Assembly: GCF_036785885.1 (NCBI RefSeq)
Contig: NC_092323.1
Coordinates: 5,248,501 to 5,312,500 of the forward strand
Length of the DNA stretch: 64,000 nt
Direction of reading: 5' to 3'
Source: Coffea arabica
Taxonomy: Eukaryota; Streptophyta; Magnoliopsida; Gentianales; Rubiaceae
The stretch's first letter is position 1. The number at the start of each line of letters is the position of its first letter. The notes under the pieces are model-generated. The model saw only the letters and a list, made by a program, of their open reading frames with translations, did no database searches and was not told where the DNA came from. Both the position numbers and the translations under genes were made by a program. Of the stretch, positions 37,299 through 47,825 are shown one piece after another.

Positions 37299-38254
37299 TG
37301 TTTACACCGGCTAATACTTCAGTGACAGACCCCAAACCTCTAAATCTGCAATGTTGCAAGTTTTACATCAGACGCTGCCAATACAAGACAAGTGCACGTA
37401 CGCAGAAGGGATAAATACATTTACTCCAGTTATGCAGCATATAAAGTTTATGCAGTAATATTAATCTGGCAAGCGTACATAAGTTCAAGTTCAAAGTCAA
37501 TGAAGATAACTGGCAGATCTATAAAAAGATTATTATGATACTTACTGCAAGAAGAAAGAGTGATGGTACTAGACCTTACTCTGTTTGTCTTTTAAATAGG
37601 TAAACTACAAAAATAGATGAATGAAAGAATCTCTCTGTCTTGAGTTTGCTTCTCTGGGTTCTCTGCTTATGACTATTGTACAGCTCAGAAGCTAGGCAAG
37701 TAGAAATGGAAATAAATAGTAGCAGCACAGGAGGGGCGGTGCCTGGTCTGCTACTCCCCCTCTCCCCCAGTAATGAAGGGAGAAGGGTCCAGTCACCAGT
37801 CCCCACCGGGCAGGGATGGTCACAGGGGATGGCGGGGCCTATCCGAAGTGCCAATTCATTCGGCCGCAAATCACGCGTTTCCGCGTAATCATCATAAACA
37901 AAACTGTGATCCGGGTTTTACAGCTCAGGATGGATTTCACTTTCATTATTCCACACGTCTTTCTTTATTTCTTTGTTTTTTCTTTCTTTAGACAAAAAAG
38001 GAGAAGAAGTGGTTGATTGTTTAAAACTCCATGAATGCCGGCGTAGTCTGTTCATTTCAAACCACTTTCACAGTCACAACGCTAGTAGTCAAATCCGTTA
38101 ACTAAACTGCATACTAATAATAATACTACTATGATTAAAAGTTAAAATACTCCAAATCAATTGACACCTTTTCTCCAGTCCGTCATACTCTATTCTATTC
38201 TCTGATAAATCTTGATGAGGGTATATTGCAATTTCTCCCTTCAACTATCAACAA
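37299..38254. promoter_or_regulatory. Upstream region of SKS copy D
   Basis: The minus-strand leader and promoter of copy D are expected just right of 37298. A GC-rich patch at 37720-37890 stands out from the AT-rich surroundings. No gene is seen. Confidence 0.35.
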
Positions 38255-38263
38255 TATTAAATA

Positions 38264-39074
38264 GCGATAATTTCAGAAACCTCCCCTAAAGTTTCTAACA
38301 ATTTCACTGAGCTCCCCGTTTGGAAAATTATGCTTACCTCCCTTAATTTGATAGTTTTAGTAACAAAAATTTAAAATAATATTGACTTGGTCAATTTTTT
38401 AAATGAATATCCAAAAATACCCTTGTGTAATAAGTTTTAATTTATTTTTCTATATAATTATAAGATTATTTAGTATAATTATAAGAAAAAAGTGTCAAGT
38501 TTTTCATGTCCATAACTATTATAAACAACTATAATAATAATTTTATTATTATAATATGATACTTTTGATAGTTTTTTATTATGAATTGAGATTTATAAGA
38601 TATAAAAGAAAATGTTGAAATAATTCATTTAGAATTTATGAAATTTTGGAGTAGTAGGATTATCATAATTTAGTAGTGCTTTTGGGCCATTTTTTTTGAT
38701 TTATTGCTAATTTTAATACCAAAAAATAGAAAACAAAGATCAACAAAAACATTGGATAACATATAAATTTAACTCGTTAAAAAAATCACTAGTTCGACAT
38801 TTTGTTATAATAGAAACTAGAGGCAATAGTGGTAGTTATATAGTTTTATTGACGAAAAATCAAAAAAAAAAAAAGGAATAAGAAGGAAAAGAATGAAAAC
38901 ATAAATTTAAAACTCATTCTAAGTATAAGCATACCAAATAAAGGAATTTCATTAAAATGTTTAAGAGTAAAATTATCATTTTAAATAATAAAGGAGGTAT
39001 GTGTAATTTTTCAAATTTCAGGGGAGCTCAGTGAAATTGTCAGAGACCTCAGGGGAGGTTTCTGAAATTACCCC
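38264..39074. mobile_element. Non-autonomous MULE, complete with target duplication
   Basis: Inverted ends share TAATTTCAGAAACCTCCCCT and ACAATTTCACTGAGCTCCCC. The 811-bp element is flanked by a perfect 9-bp direct repeat, TATTAAATA, at 38255-38263 and 39075-39083. The interior is AT-rich and non-coding. The Mutator class follows from the 9-bp duplication. Confidence 0.88.
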
Positions 39075-39093
39075 TATTAAATATGTTCAACCA

Positions 39094-39320
39094 AGGTCCC
39101 GTTTGGCAAGTGAGTTTTTTTTGGATGTTTATCTAAAATTTTACTGTAGTTTACTGTAGAAGTTGTAGAAAAAATTTTTGAAGTGTATAGATTTTTTGAT
39201 ATTTTGAAGTGTAGAATTTAAAAATTTTTTAGAAGTTTTTTGAGACTACTGTAGTTAAAATTGTTAAAAAACTTGTAGCAGGTAAACTTGGCCAAAAACT
39301 TGCTTGTCAAACAAGGCCCT
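39094..39320. mobile_element. MITE with GTTTGGCAAG ends
   Basis: The left end AGGTCCCGTTTGGCAAG and reversed right end AGGGCCTTGTTTGACAAG are inverted copies around about 190 bp rich in CTGTAG and AAATTTTT words. No target duplication is certain. It lies 10 bp from the neighbouring MULE's target repeat. Confidence 0.65.
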
Positions 39321-40186
39321 AATTCATGGCAAAGTCCAATGTTGCGGGAGACCTAGGAAGAGATCGCTGGAGAAAGGAAAAAGGGACATAGGGAGGGGGG
39401 AAGAGGGAGAGGGTAGATTTCAAATTCCCATTCCGGGCGACTTTGAGTTGGTTCGAGACAAATAGTTGTACCACAAATAATAAATAACATAACATGGTAA
39501 AATAGTATGCTTGAAAAATTCAGGGGCTTATACGAAATCCGGTGATGTTTAGCCTAATGAATCGCATTTGGCTTTTCTTAACATTTTTTTTTTTTTTGTC
39601 TTTTTGTTAGGTACTGAGTCAAATATATAATTTTTTTTTTAAACGATTGCCATGTCTCTAATATATCCATATGTCTTGCTTTCTCTTTCAAACATTACGT
39701 ACTTTTTGTTTAAGGTTTTCATGGATTTTCTTGTTTAGTTAAACGAATTCCTTGCTCTGTCTTTATAATGGTTGAATTGGATGAGGGGGGACTCTTTCTC
39801 AGTTGCAATTGCTGGCTGGGGATGCAGAATCCGTGCACAGGTGACAGGTCATAAGTCCATAAGGGTATGTGAGCATTTCGAAATGATTCAAGTCACGAAG
39901 CGACAACTTGTGTTGCACTAGCTTCATTATTACTTTTTTTTTTTTTTTTGTGTGCGGTGGAAATATAAATATTGGTAGGCGGAAATCTTTTTTTTTTTGT
40001 TTTCAGTTGGGGATATCCGGGACCACTCGACTAGTCCCACCAACCCTGAGTAAAAAAAATCTTTTTTTTTTGGTAGGCGGAAATCTGCGATAGAAATTAT
40101 GAATGTCACTGTTCACAACTTCACATGCATAACCGGAATTAAAACCTTTGACAGACCAACAACTGATGAATTTCATAAATATATTA
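39321..40186. other. Spacer with homopolymer runs
   Basis: No gene is seen. A GGTAGGCGGAAATCT word occurs at about 39973-39988 and again at about 40072-40086, suggesting a small local duplication of roughly 100 bp period. Confidence 0.4.
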
Positions 40187-40511
40187 CTCCCTCCGTCCCA
40201 CTTTGATAGTCCTATTTTCCTTTTTCGTCTGTCCCAAATTGTAGTCTTCCAATTGAAGAATGTAGTTGTATTTTAATTTTTCTAAAATACCCTTATTCAA
40301 TGTAAGCTGTTGTTACTATAAACCTACCCCATTTAATAAGACTTGATTCTTCTTTTACTATCAATTCAAGTTTCCATAAAGTTGTATTCTATTTAATGTG
40401 AGGATATTTTAAGAAAATAGCAATTTAAATTTACTTTTTCAACAAAATTAACTACTTTTTCTTAAATTGTGTGAAAAAAGAAACAGGACTATCAAAGTGG
40501 GACGGAGGGAG
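40187..40511. mobile_element. Stowaway MITE (Tc1/mariner class)
   Basis: The perfect hallmark ends CTCCCTCCGTCCC and GGGACGGAGGGAG continue inward as CACTTTGATAGTCCTATTT and its inverted copy. TA dinucleotides flank it at 40185-40186 and 40512-40513. At 325 bp it is within the family range. The ends are nearly identical, so it is a fairly young copy. Confidence 0.93.
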
Positions 40512-41574
40512 TAGTATGCACTTGAACACCAACATGAGCACTGCCTCCTTCATATTTCTTCCCTCTTTAGGTTCTTCTCATGTACCACTTGATTTGCCCA
40601 GGCAGAAATTTGCTTGTCTCATAATGTCGCTCGAACTTCTCGTGTTAACCTTTAAATGTCTAACAATTTTAGGAAATACTCTACTATTTAGAGTGAAAGT
40701 AACATGCATTTCTTGGATTTACTAATAAGCAGACGTCAAAATAAAAAAAAAATAAAAAAAAACTAAATAAAGCTTAGCAAGTTATTAATAGCATACATTT
40801 TTATTGTGAACAGTGAAATACCTTTTTGAATTTCAAGTAGGATTTTTATTTGACAATAGAAGTGGGCTGCGAAGCGCATCTATTTAGGATTCATATGTAT
40901 CCATAAATTCTACATTTGGCACTCCAATTTTAACTACAGAAAATGTATTCAACAAGATAGGAGACATATTGGTGGTTCAATCCCCACCGTCCCCTAGATC
41001 CAGTTGAGTCTCCCCTTATATTAGAATTATGCAGGATATTATAGATAAAATGATAATTGATTAAAAAAAATATGTAGGAGACACATTGGCATTCCCTTTC
41101 TCATTCCAGCAATAATCTTTTTTCGCTGTGCGTAAGATGAGTCAACATTGGTACTATTACACTTCCGGGCTAAACTTTCTGTAAAATACCAACTGACAAT
41201 CATTGCTAATTATTGTCTAGCACCGTCCACTACTGCATGGAATATCGAGGAACATTAATTGAATAAGTAAAGATATAGATTGGACCTTGGACCTGAGTAT
41301 TTGGGGTTAAGGAATAATGAGGAGGAGCCGAGGAGTGTATTTTCATTAACATAAACAACAACAAAAAAAAATTTTTGAGCTAATTATGGACAACCATGTG
41401 AGGTGCCCTTGTTTTTTCAAACACTTGAATTGAGGAATGGGGACCGCGCTTCGTATATGCTTTACGCGTCGTATTATGCATCATATTGCCAGCTAGACGT
41501 AAATACCTTTAGAAATTCCAAGATTCTGATCAATTTACAGTTCTCCTCCTCTAGAAATATGCTGCTGCAGGGAA
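40512..41574. other. Spacer between Stowaway and hAT elements
   Basis: It has no gene apart from a small SINE fragment (listed). Short open frames of 60-85 codons here look like chance. Confidence 0.45.
40973..41074 (+). mobile_element. 5'-truncated SINE with target duplication
   Basis: It begins TGGTTCAATCCCCACC, a pol III B-box-like word, and ends in an A-run near 41063-41070. A 15-bp direct repeat, TAGGAGACATATTGG at 40958-40972 and TAGGAGACACATTGG at 41075-41089, flanks it with one mismatch, as expected from target-primed insertion. Confidence 0.65.
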
Positions 41575-41582
41575 ATCCCGCT

Positions 41583-42101
41583 TAGGGCTGCAATTCACTC
41601 AAGCTGCTCGCGAGTGACTTTCGAGCGGAGTTTGAGTCAAGCGTTAATATATACGAGTCAAATTTGAACAGTCATTTATTAGGCTCGATTGCTTGACGAG
41701 TCGTTCGAAAAACTCGAGTTGACGTGAAATTACAAAAATGTTCCTATATCAATCATAATCGAGCTCCTTGCGAGCCAAACTCGTGAAATAGAAACGAGTC
41801 GAGATCAAAGGCCTTGTTTGGATTGCGATTTTTCGTCGGAAAATTACGTTGTTTTCCGTGATCACATTTCCCTATTACCTTTTTCCCTCACATACATCAA
41901 ATCGCTACAGTAATTTTTCCATGAAAAATCATGGAAAATGCAATCCAAACACAAAACTTTACTTTTCCTAAATGGAGTTGAACTCGAGTTTCATTTTTTT
42001 GGTTCGACAAACTCAAGCCCAAACTTGTGCTCGCATATTAACAAGTCCAACTCGACTCGATAAGTTCAAAATCGACTCGATTCAACTAGTTTGCAATCCT
42101 G
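41583..42101. mobile_element. Non-autonomous hAT element
   Basis: The ends TAGGGCTGCAA and (reversed) CAGGATTGCAA match the hAT pattern. An 8-bp direct repeat, ATCCCGCT (41575-41582) and TTCCCGCT (42102-42109), flanks it with one mismatch. The interior is rich in GACTCGA/CGAGTC words. A smaller MITE is nested at 41811-41955. No transposase is present. Confidence 0.78.
41811..41955. mobile_element. MITE with TTGTTTGGATTGC ends nested in the hAT element
   Basis: Inverted ends TTGTTTGGATTGC and GCAATCCAAACACAA are backed by further matching GAAAA/CATGGAAAA words around about 110 bp. It is the same general GTTTGGAT class as the element at 15197 but a different family. Confidence 0.6.
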
Positions 42102-42109
42102 TTCCCGCT

Positions 42110-43415
42110 AGTGATTTGTAACGGAAGAAATGTAATAAAGCTGATTACTATCAATTTACCTTTCTTTTTTTTTTTTACCTTCTTTTTCATTAATATTTTT
42201 CAGAATTACGTTTTCTTTAAGAGTAGTAATGGAGGACGATGCATGTGCAGATCCTCTGACCATCAAAGCATTAAGGTAGCGTGCATGCATGGCGAAAAAC
42301 AGACAGTCAGAAGAAAGATGCTTTTCAAGTCGGTGCTACCTAGATTGCGCTGCAAATGCTAAGGTCAAACCATTAGGTACAAATGCATTTGTACACAAAC
42401 CATTTGTACCTAGATTGCGCTGCCATTACCCCTCGTACAGAATGATCTGAATTCCAAGCTGCCAATACCTCATAATTAAATCACCACCTCACATCTAAGA
42501 TAATAAGAAAATCCTATACATGCATTACTGGCACTTATACTACTGACTAATGAGTCATGAAGTTCTAGTTTCAACCTATTCAGAGCCTTGCCTAAGTATT
42601 GCACTTGATACGTTTGCTGGTTTTCAAAAATTTGAGGGGAAAAAAATGTAGTATTCAGAAGTACGATGGATATAGACATGTAGAAAAATACTAGCCAGTG
42701 TATTACAGCATATGTGGGTTGGCTAAGTTAATGAATCCTTTTCTTTTTTTTTAATTTCTAACTACTGAGAATAAAACAAAATAAAAATTGCTGATTAATG
42801 CGTTGTCATAAATTTACATGTCAGCGTCACTCTGACCGCATATAACTCACCAAATAAGATAACTGGTGAGAGTTCCAGTTAGTTTTTGATAGTCCAATGG
42901 ACTACGCGTAAACACCGAATTAAACGGTGGAGCCCAAATAGTTGAGAACGGGGCAAGGAAACCACACCCCGAAAGCCCAGACAGCTGAGAAAATGGCCCA
43001 AAGCCCAACCTGATCTTTGCGTTGCAGCTGATTCCAGTCAGTCCAAGTGTGGAGAGGATAACTGCATGATCTGCATGGCTTCCACGTTTCGTGCTGACAA
43101 GAAGCACGTGTACTCCCCAAATTTTATTTCCATTGCCCGCTGCCCCAAGTGTATTAGCATTACATCACCTTCCTCCTCTCTCTCTCTCTGACCTGTAGCC
43201 TGTAGGTTACCACGATTGCTGATCTTTTATTTCGTGGCCATGCATTACAATTTTTCCCAAAAAACAAAAGCATCGGAGATAAGAAAGAAAAGCGTCCTTT
43301 GATTGAATTGCTCTTTGCTCTATATACGGTTGTAATCAGCTTTAATTTGATCAATTCCATAATAATATCTACTGCGTACTACTTATTACTTTTGCCTTGA
43401 TTTTCTCGGAAGAAT
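42110..43415 (+). promoter_or_regulatory. Upstream region of the reticulon-like gene
   Basis: A G-box, CACGTG, is at 43105-43110 and a TATA-like TATATA at 43321-43326, about 90 bp before the ATG at 43416. A CT-rich run at about 43177-43192 could be a pyrimidine patch. Around 42337-42423 a 17-bp word is repeated (see findings). An 86-codon minus frame at 42847-43107 is not recognised. Confidence 0.4.
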
Positions 43416-44545
43416 ATGTCCGACGACGACGACACTGGATCGGAAACTTCACCTCCTCCAACCGTAGCCGTCGGGGTGGAGACCCTGCGCCTTCAACGAA
43501 AGCAGCCTGCTGCGGCTGCAGGTATGTATATCATATCATCTCTCTCACTCCTACTACTACTACTACTACAGGAAGGACTGGATGGATAAAGTATTTATAT
43601 ACTACTTTAATTAGGAGGTTTTGAAATTCAATGATGACTAATTTGTTCATTAAACTAACTAGTTGCGGCTTTAGTAGTAAGGGACGTATTATTGTGGAGG
43701 AGAATACATGTGAGCATCCTTGTTCTTGTGGTGGCCACGGCAACTTGGGTAGCACTCCAACTCTATCAGTATAACGCGGTACAAGTTGGCTCGTGGGCGG
43801 CCATGTTCCTCTTCACGCTTATCTTTGTTTGGGGCAATATTCATAGACTCCTCAAAATGTAAGCATTCATTTCATCAGCTAGTACTTTTTTTTTTTTTTT
43901 TTGTAAATTAATTAATTAATTATCCATCAGCTGCAGTTAGTTTTCTCTGTTCTTTTTTTTTATATATATATATATATTAAAAAAAATGCTTGATTAGGAG
44001 TACTAATTACTCCTCGTGCATGCTTTACTATCAGAGAGGGTCCGGACGTTTCAGGGATGGAGATAAGCGAGAGGCGGGCTGCAGAAATGGCGCATGGGAT
44101 TCGGGAATGGATTGAAGAAGGCATTCGATGGTTGTTTCGGGTGGGTGCGGAGAGGGAATGGTCTGTGTTTGGGGCAACTGTAGCTGCTCTGGGGTTACTT
44201 TCGTGGATCGCTACCCGTTTTGATTTGCTTACTCTTGTTTACATGGGTGAGTCTCGGCAGATCAATTACTACTAGTTACTACTTAATTTTTTTTTTTAAG
44301 TATGTCGTTTTATTGATTTTGAAGAAGAAGAAGATATGAAGTTTGTGTTCGTGATGGGATATTATGCAGGGGTTGTGTTGGGTATGACTGTACCTGCAAT
44401 TTACGTGAAGCATGAGAACAAGATCATAGAGTATGGAATGCGATCAAGGATACAGTCTAAAAAGTATTACGACTTGAGTAAAGGCGTGTTGCGGAGGATA
44501 AGAAGCAAAGTGGCTGCAGGAAAGAAACACAAAAAGATCGAGTAA
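43416..44545 (+). CDS. Reticulon-like protein (RTNLB family)
   Basis: Four exons, 43416-43521, 43675-43858, 44035-44246 and 44370-44545, join to 678 bp (225 aa) with GT-AG introns. The ATG at 43416 opens an acidic, Pro-rich N-terminus (MSDDDDTGSE). The reticulon domain starts at DVLLWRR (39-45) and has two long hydrophobic segments, about 48-91 and 138-180, separated by a charged loop (EISERRAAEMAHGIREW), the W-shaped hairpin layout of reticulons. The tail is Lys/Arg-rich and ends KKHKKIE, a possible dilysine-like ER-retention signal. Known: RTNLBs sit in tubular ER membrane and curve it. The annotated frame opening at 43397 is a different frame and not the protein. I cannot say which RTNLB orthologue it is; the short length suggests a minor-clade member. 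Confidence 0.85.
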
Positions 44546-44893
44546 AAAATTTTTTTTTTTCTTCTTTTATTTTTTGTTGTTTGGGAAGAGAGGGGGGGTA
44601 ACAGTGTAATAGCTTTTTTTTTTTTTATTTAATATATTTTGCTTGCATGGACGTATTATGTATGTATCATTCATGAGGATTTGCTTTCAGGAAATTTTAT
44701 ATATATATATACTCCTTTTACACTTCTTGCATATTCAGTTCAGTAATTTGCCTACCATTGTACATTAATCAGGTTTTCCCTCGTTCTTAATTGAATTTGA
44801 AAAAAAAAAAAAAAAAAAGGAGCAAATTATGGAAGAGGAGGTCAAAAGAAGACAGAGTTACTTGAGCATTTCGTCTTCCTTCTTAGGCAATGT
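44546..44893. other. 3' flank of the reticulon-like gene
   Basis: It contains the 3' UTR and AT-rich DNA with T and A homopolymers and a short TA run. No gene is seen. A pol III gene follows directly. Confidence 0.45.
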
Positions 44894-44965
44894 GGATCCG
44901 TGGCGCAATGGTAGCGCGTCTGACTCCAGATCAGAAGGTTGCGTGTTCGATTCACGTCGGGTTCA
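44894..44965 (+). tRNA. tRNA-Trp (anticodon CCA)
   Basis: A 72-nt intronless tRNA. The acceptor arm GGATCCG pairs with CGGGTTC (with G-U pairs) and the discriminator base is A. The D arm contains GCGCAATGGTAGCGC, the anticodon loop CTCCAGA has CCA at 44926-44928, and the T arm is GTGTTCGATTCAC. It matches the usual plant nuclear tRNA-Trp. The A-box TGGCGCAATGG and B-box GTTCGATTC are intact. A pol III stop, T6, is about 11 nt downstream near 44977. CCA is not encoded. Confidence 0.95.
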
Positions 44966-45689
44966 ATCCCCGCCTTTTTTGTTCGTCATGGTTTTACTAG
45001 TAGTCAATCCTACAAGTTCTTTCATTTTCCAATTGAACTGAACGTCCGCCTTTGAGTTTGTTATGGCTGTGCTTGTCAATCCCACAAGTCCTCTCATTTT
45101 AAACTTGAACAGAATCCTAGTGCCAGTTAACAATTGACCAACGAAATCCCACTACTGATAAGTGATAACTCTCTTTTATTTTTATTCTCTCTGCTGTAGG
45201 ACCCCGAAGACAAGAATGAAGTTGCTTTAAAGCCGTGTAGAAACCTTTTGTGAGGGTAAGACGTGTGGAAACCCTTTTTCAATTGAAGCTACAGAACTAG
45301 AGCTACCAGATACTCACGAAAGTACGAAAGTACGAAAGTACGAAACTGTATGGCCTACTGTATTGCATGGAATACGTTTAAACAATCTATAGATAACTTG
45401 TGAGACCGATGCTTTCTTCTTCCAATATTACCTTTTTTCTTCAAAAAAAAGAAAAAGAAAAATCATACCTTGCCTCATTCTAAGTATCACATAATGGAGC
45501 AGTTCCCGAAACGTGAAGGAAAATAGGAAACTTTTATCATAAGATGTGTCTTAGGAATGGAAAAGAAAATTGATTATGATCCAATAGCACGGGTACTAAT
45601 CTGTTTTGATCAGATGGTGCAATGCAGTCTTCTCCATATCTTAATCTCCTAACCTGAAGTATACATTCTAAAAAATCTATCATCCAGGA
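44966..45689. repeat. tRNA 3' flank with an imperfect tandem duplication
   Basis: The 3' flank of the tRNA (about 44968-45042) recurs imperfectly at about 45046-45112: both copies run CCGCCTTT, then TTGTT(C)...ATGG, GTCAATCC(T/C)ACAAGT and CTCATTTT/TTCATTTT-type words. A CGAAAGTA unit is repeated about 3.5 times at 45316-45347. No further gene is seen before the PPR stop. Confidence 0.6.
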
Positions 45690-47825
45690 TCACCAATAAT
45701 CTTTACATAAACAGCTTCCGCCTTCAAAATAATGGAATCGAGCTGAATCCCGTATAGTAATTCTTCTATCTGAGATCTTTGAAATAAATTTAATAGCAGT
45801 GTGACAGTCCACACAAGTCCTCAAATTCTTGAACACTTTTATTGGTGTCCCTGGCGGAGTAGCAATAATCCCAAACGCAATTGCAAGCTTTTCACTGTGA
45901 TAGAAGAGGGTTTGCTCCTTTTGTTCCTCTCCTACATCATGCAGCACATATTCTGTATCAGGCACATAACCCTCTTCCTTCATTTTCTTTGAAATCTCTC
46001 CCAGGAAGTCGTATATTTCCTTGGACCTGGGATGAGACTGATCCCCAACTAAGAAGATGTGAGTTTTTCTTTTCATCTCAATCCAACTCATGCCTGGTTT
46101 CTTTACCACTCGTTTCTCGTCCATCATTTTTCTAATCTTTGCCACCTCACTCCATTTGCCAGCTGTGGCATAGACATTTGCAAGAGTTACATAAGAAGCT
46201 GCATCCTCGGGTTCAATTTCAAACAGAGCTTCAGCTGCTTGCTTCGCAAGGTCAAGATTTCCATGAATTCTGCAACCACCAAGTAAGGAAGCCCACATGA
46301 ACTTATCAGGCTTCATGGCCATATTACTGATTATGTCTTTGGCTTCTCCAAATCTACCAGCTCGGCTCAGGAGATCAATCACACAAGCATAGTGATCTGC
46401 AGTATAAGCTAATCCATGTTGTTCTTTTATTGAGTAGAAATATCTAAGCCCTTGGTTCACTAAACCAGCATGGGTGCAAGCAGAAAGGACCCCAACGAAC
46501 GTAACATGATCAGGCTTAATACCTGTTTCAAGCAGCGACTTGAACAACCTGAGAGCTTCATGGGGTTGACCACTCTGAGCAAAACCATTAATCAACGAGG
46601 TCCACGATACTAAATCAGGTCTTGGCAGCCATCTGAAAACCTTATATGCAGTCTCCATATTGCCACACTTCGAGTACATATGAACAAGAGCACTTCCTGC
46701 AAATGAAAACGGATCAAACCCCAACCGCATCATGTACCCATGAACCTGCTTACCTAAGCCCTCTGTAGTATTCTGCGTACAAGCATTTAGAACCCCAGCA
46801 AATGTGAACTCATTAGGCCTAATTCCTGACTTCAACAAATTTGAGAACAACAAGAACCCCTCTTCCCACTTTCCATCACCAAAATACCTATCGATCATTG
46901 CTGTCCATGATACGACATCCTTCTCCAACGTCGTATCGAAAACATACCTGGCTTCATCTAAGCTCCCACATTTTCCATACATATCAGATAATGCACTCCA
47001 AACCACTGCATCTGAATCCAATCCACCCCTAATAATGTGACCATGAATCTCCTTGCCCAAGTATAAAGACTGCATAGAAGCAGCAGCTGAGAGAGCACTG
47101 GAAACTGTAAACTTATTACAGACTACTTTGCCACTCTCTTGCATCAACCTATACAACTCAAGCGCATCGCTTGGCTTGTTATGCCTAACATAACCGGATA
47201 CCATCGCAGTCCACGAAAAATGATCTCTTTCGGGCATTTCATCGAACAATTTCCTTGCTTCATCAATACGACCAATTTTCGCATACCCATATATCAACGT
47301 ATTCCAGGAACACGAGTCCCTCTTGCCCATCTCCTCAAACAGTCTACGCGCATCTTCAAGACTCCCACACTTGCAAAACAAATCAAGAATCTTATTCGAA
47401 ATAAAAACACCAGGTACAAAATTAGATCGCCTGATCAGATCATAAACTCTTTTCCCCTCCTCTAAAGCTCGCTGCCTAATGCAAAATTGCAAAAGGGTTG
47501 AACAAATAGCAGCAGAGGGGAGTCGTATGTGGTGTTGGAGCAATTGGATAGCGTCTTTCAAACGCTTTTGTTGGCATAAGATTTCAATTGCTTCTTTGAA
47601 TTTGTTTTCCCCGCACAAACGGTCAATCAGTTGCTCTTGATCTCTTCTGGCGTCCGGCTTGAAGAAAACTTTTGGCGGGAACGACTGCTGATCCAACTGG
47701 GCTTGCATAGAAAAGGGACGAGGGGACGAAGCAGCGGGTTTTTGAAAACGGGTCAGATATGAAAAGGAATGATTAGGAGCTAACGATTTCGTCAGTGAAC
47801 GAAAATGCCGTGGGCTTAGTTTCAT
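45690..47825 (-). CDS. Pentatricopeptide repeat protein, PLS-E-DYW class
   Basis: An intronless minus-strand frame of 711 codons starts at the ATG at 47825 (MKLSPRHF). The frame stays open upstream to a TTG, but the ATG gives a Ser/Arg-rich N-terminus suited to an organelle targeting peptide. About ten PPR motifs of alternating P, L and S type fill roughly 110-560 (repeated SWTAMI..., KCGSLEDAR-type words). E motifs follow, then a full DYW deaminase domain: HSE (643-645), CVDCH (671-675), CLC (705-707) and the C-terminal DYW (709-711). Known: DYW PPR proteins are nuclear-encoded factors that bind organelle RNA and carry out C-to-U editing; HxE and CxxC bind the catalytic zinc. All these residues are present. 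From memory the sequence closely resembles Arabidopsis At4g37170 (PCMP-H5). The target site is unknown. Confidence 0.93.
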   Translation of the reverse strand: MKLSPRHFRSLTKSLAPNHSFSYLTRFQKPAASSPRPFSMQAQLDQQSFPPKVFFKPDARRDQEQLIDRLCGENKFKEAIEILCQQKRLKDAIQLLQHHIRLPSAAICSTLLQFCIRQRALEEGKRVYDLIRRSNFVPGVFISNKILDLFCKCGSLEDARRLFEEMGKRDSCSWNTLIYGYAKIGRIDEARKLFDEMPERDHFSWTAMVSGYVRHNKPSDALELYRLMQESGKVVCNKFTVSSALSAAASMQSLYLGKEIHGHIIRGGLDSDAVVWSALSDMYGKCGSLDEARYVFDTTLEKDVVSWTAMIDRYFGDGKWEEGFLLFSNLLKSGIRPNEFTFAGVLNACTQNTTEGLGKQVHGYMMRLGFDPFSFAGSALVHMYSKCGNMETAYKVFRWLPRPDLVSWTSLINGFAQSGQPHEALRLFKSLLETGIKPDHVTFVGVLSACTHAGLVNQGLRYFYSIKEQHGLAYTADHYACVIDLLSRAGRFGEAKDIISNMAMKPDKFMWASLLGGCRIHGNLDLAKQAAEALFEIEPEDAASYVTLANVYATAGKWSEVAKIRKMMDEKRVVKKPGMSWIEMKRKTHIFLVGDQSHPRSKEIYDFLGEISKKMKEEGYVPDTEYVLHDVGEEQKEQTLFYHSEKLAIAFGIIATPPGTPIKVFKNLRTCVDCHTAIKFISKISDRRITIRDSARFHYFEGGSCLCKDYW

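Noticed and set aside
43397-43624. 75-codon frame over the reticulon exon 1
   Set aside because: It is an alternative frame. The spliced frame from the ATG at 43416 gives the reticulon domain.
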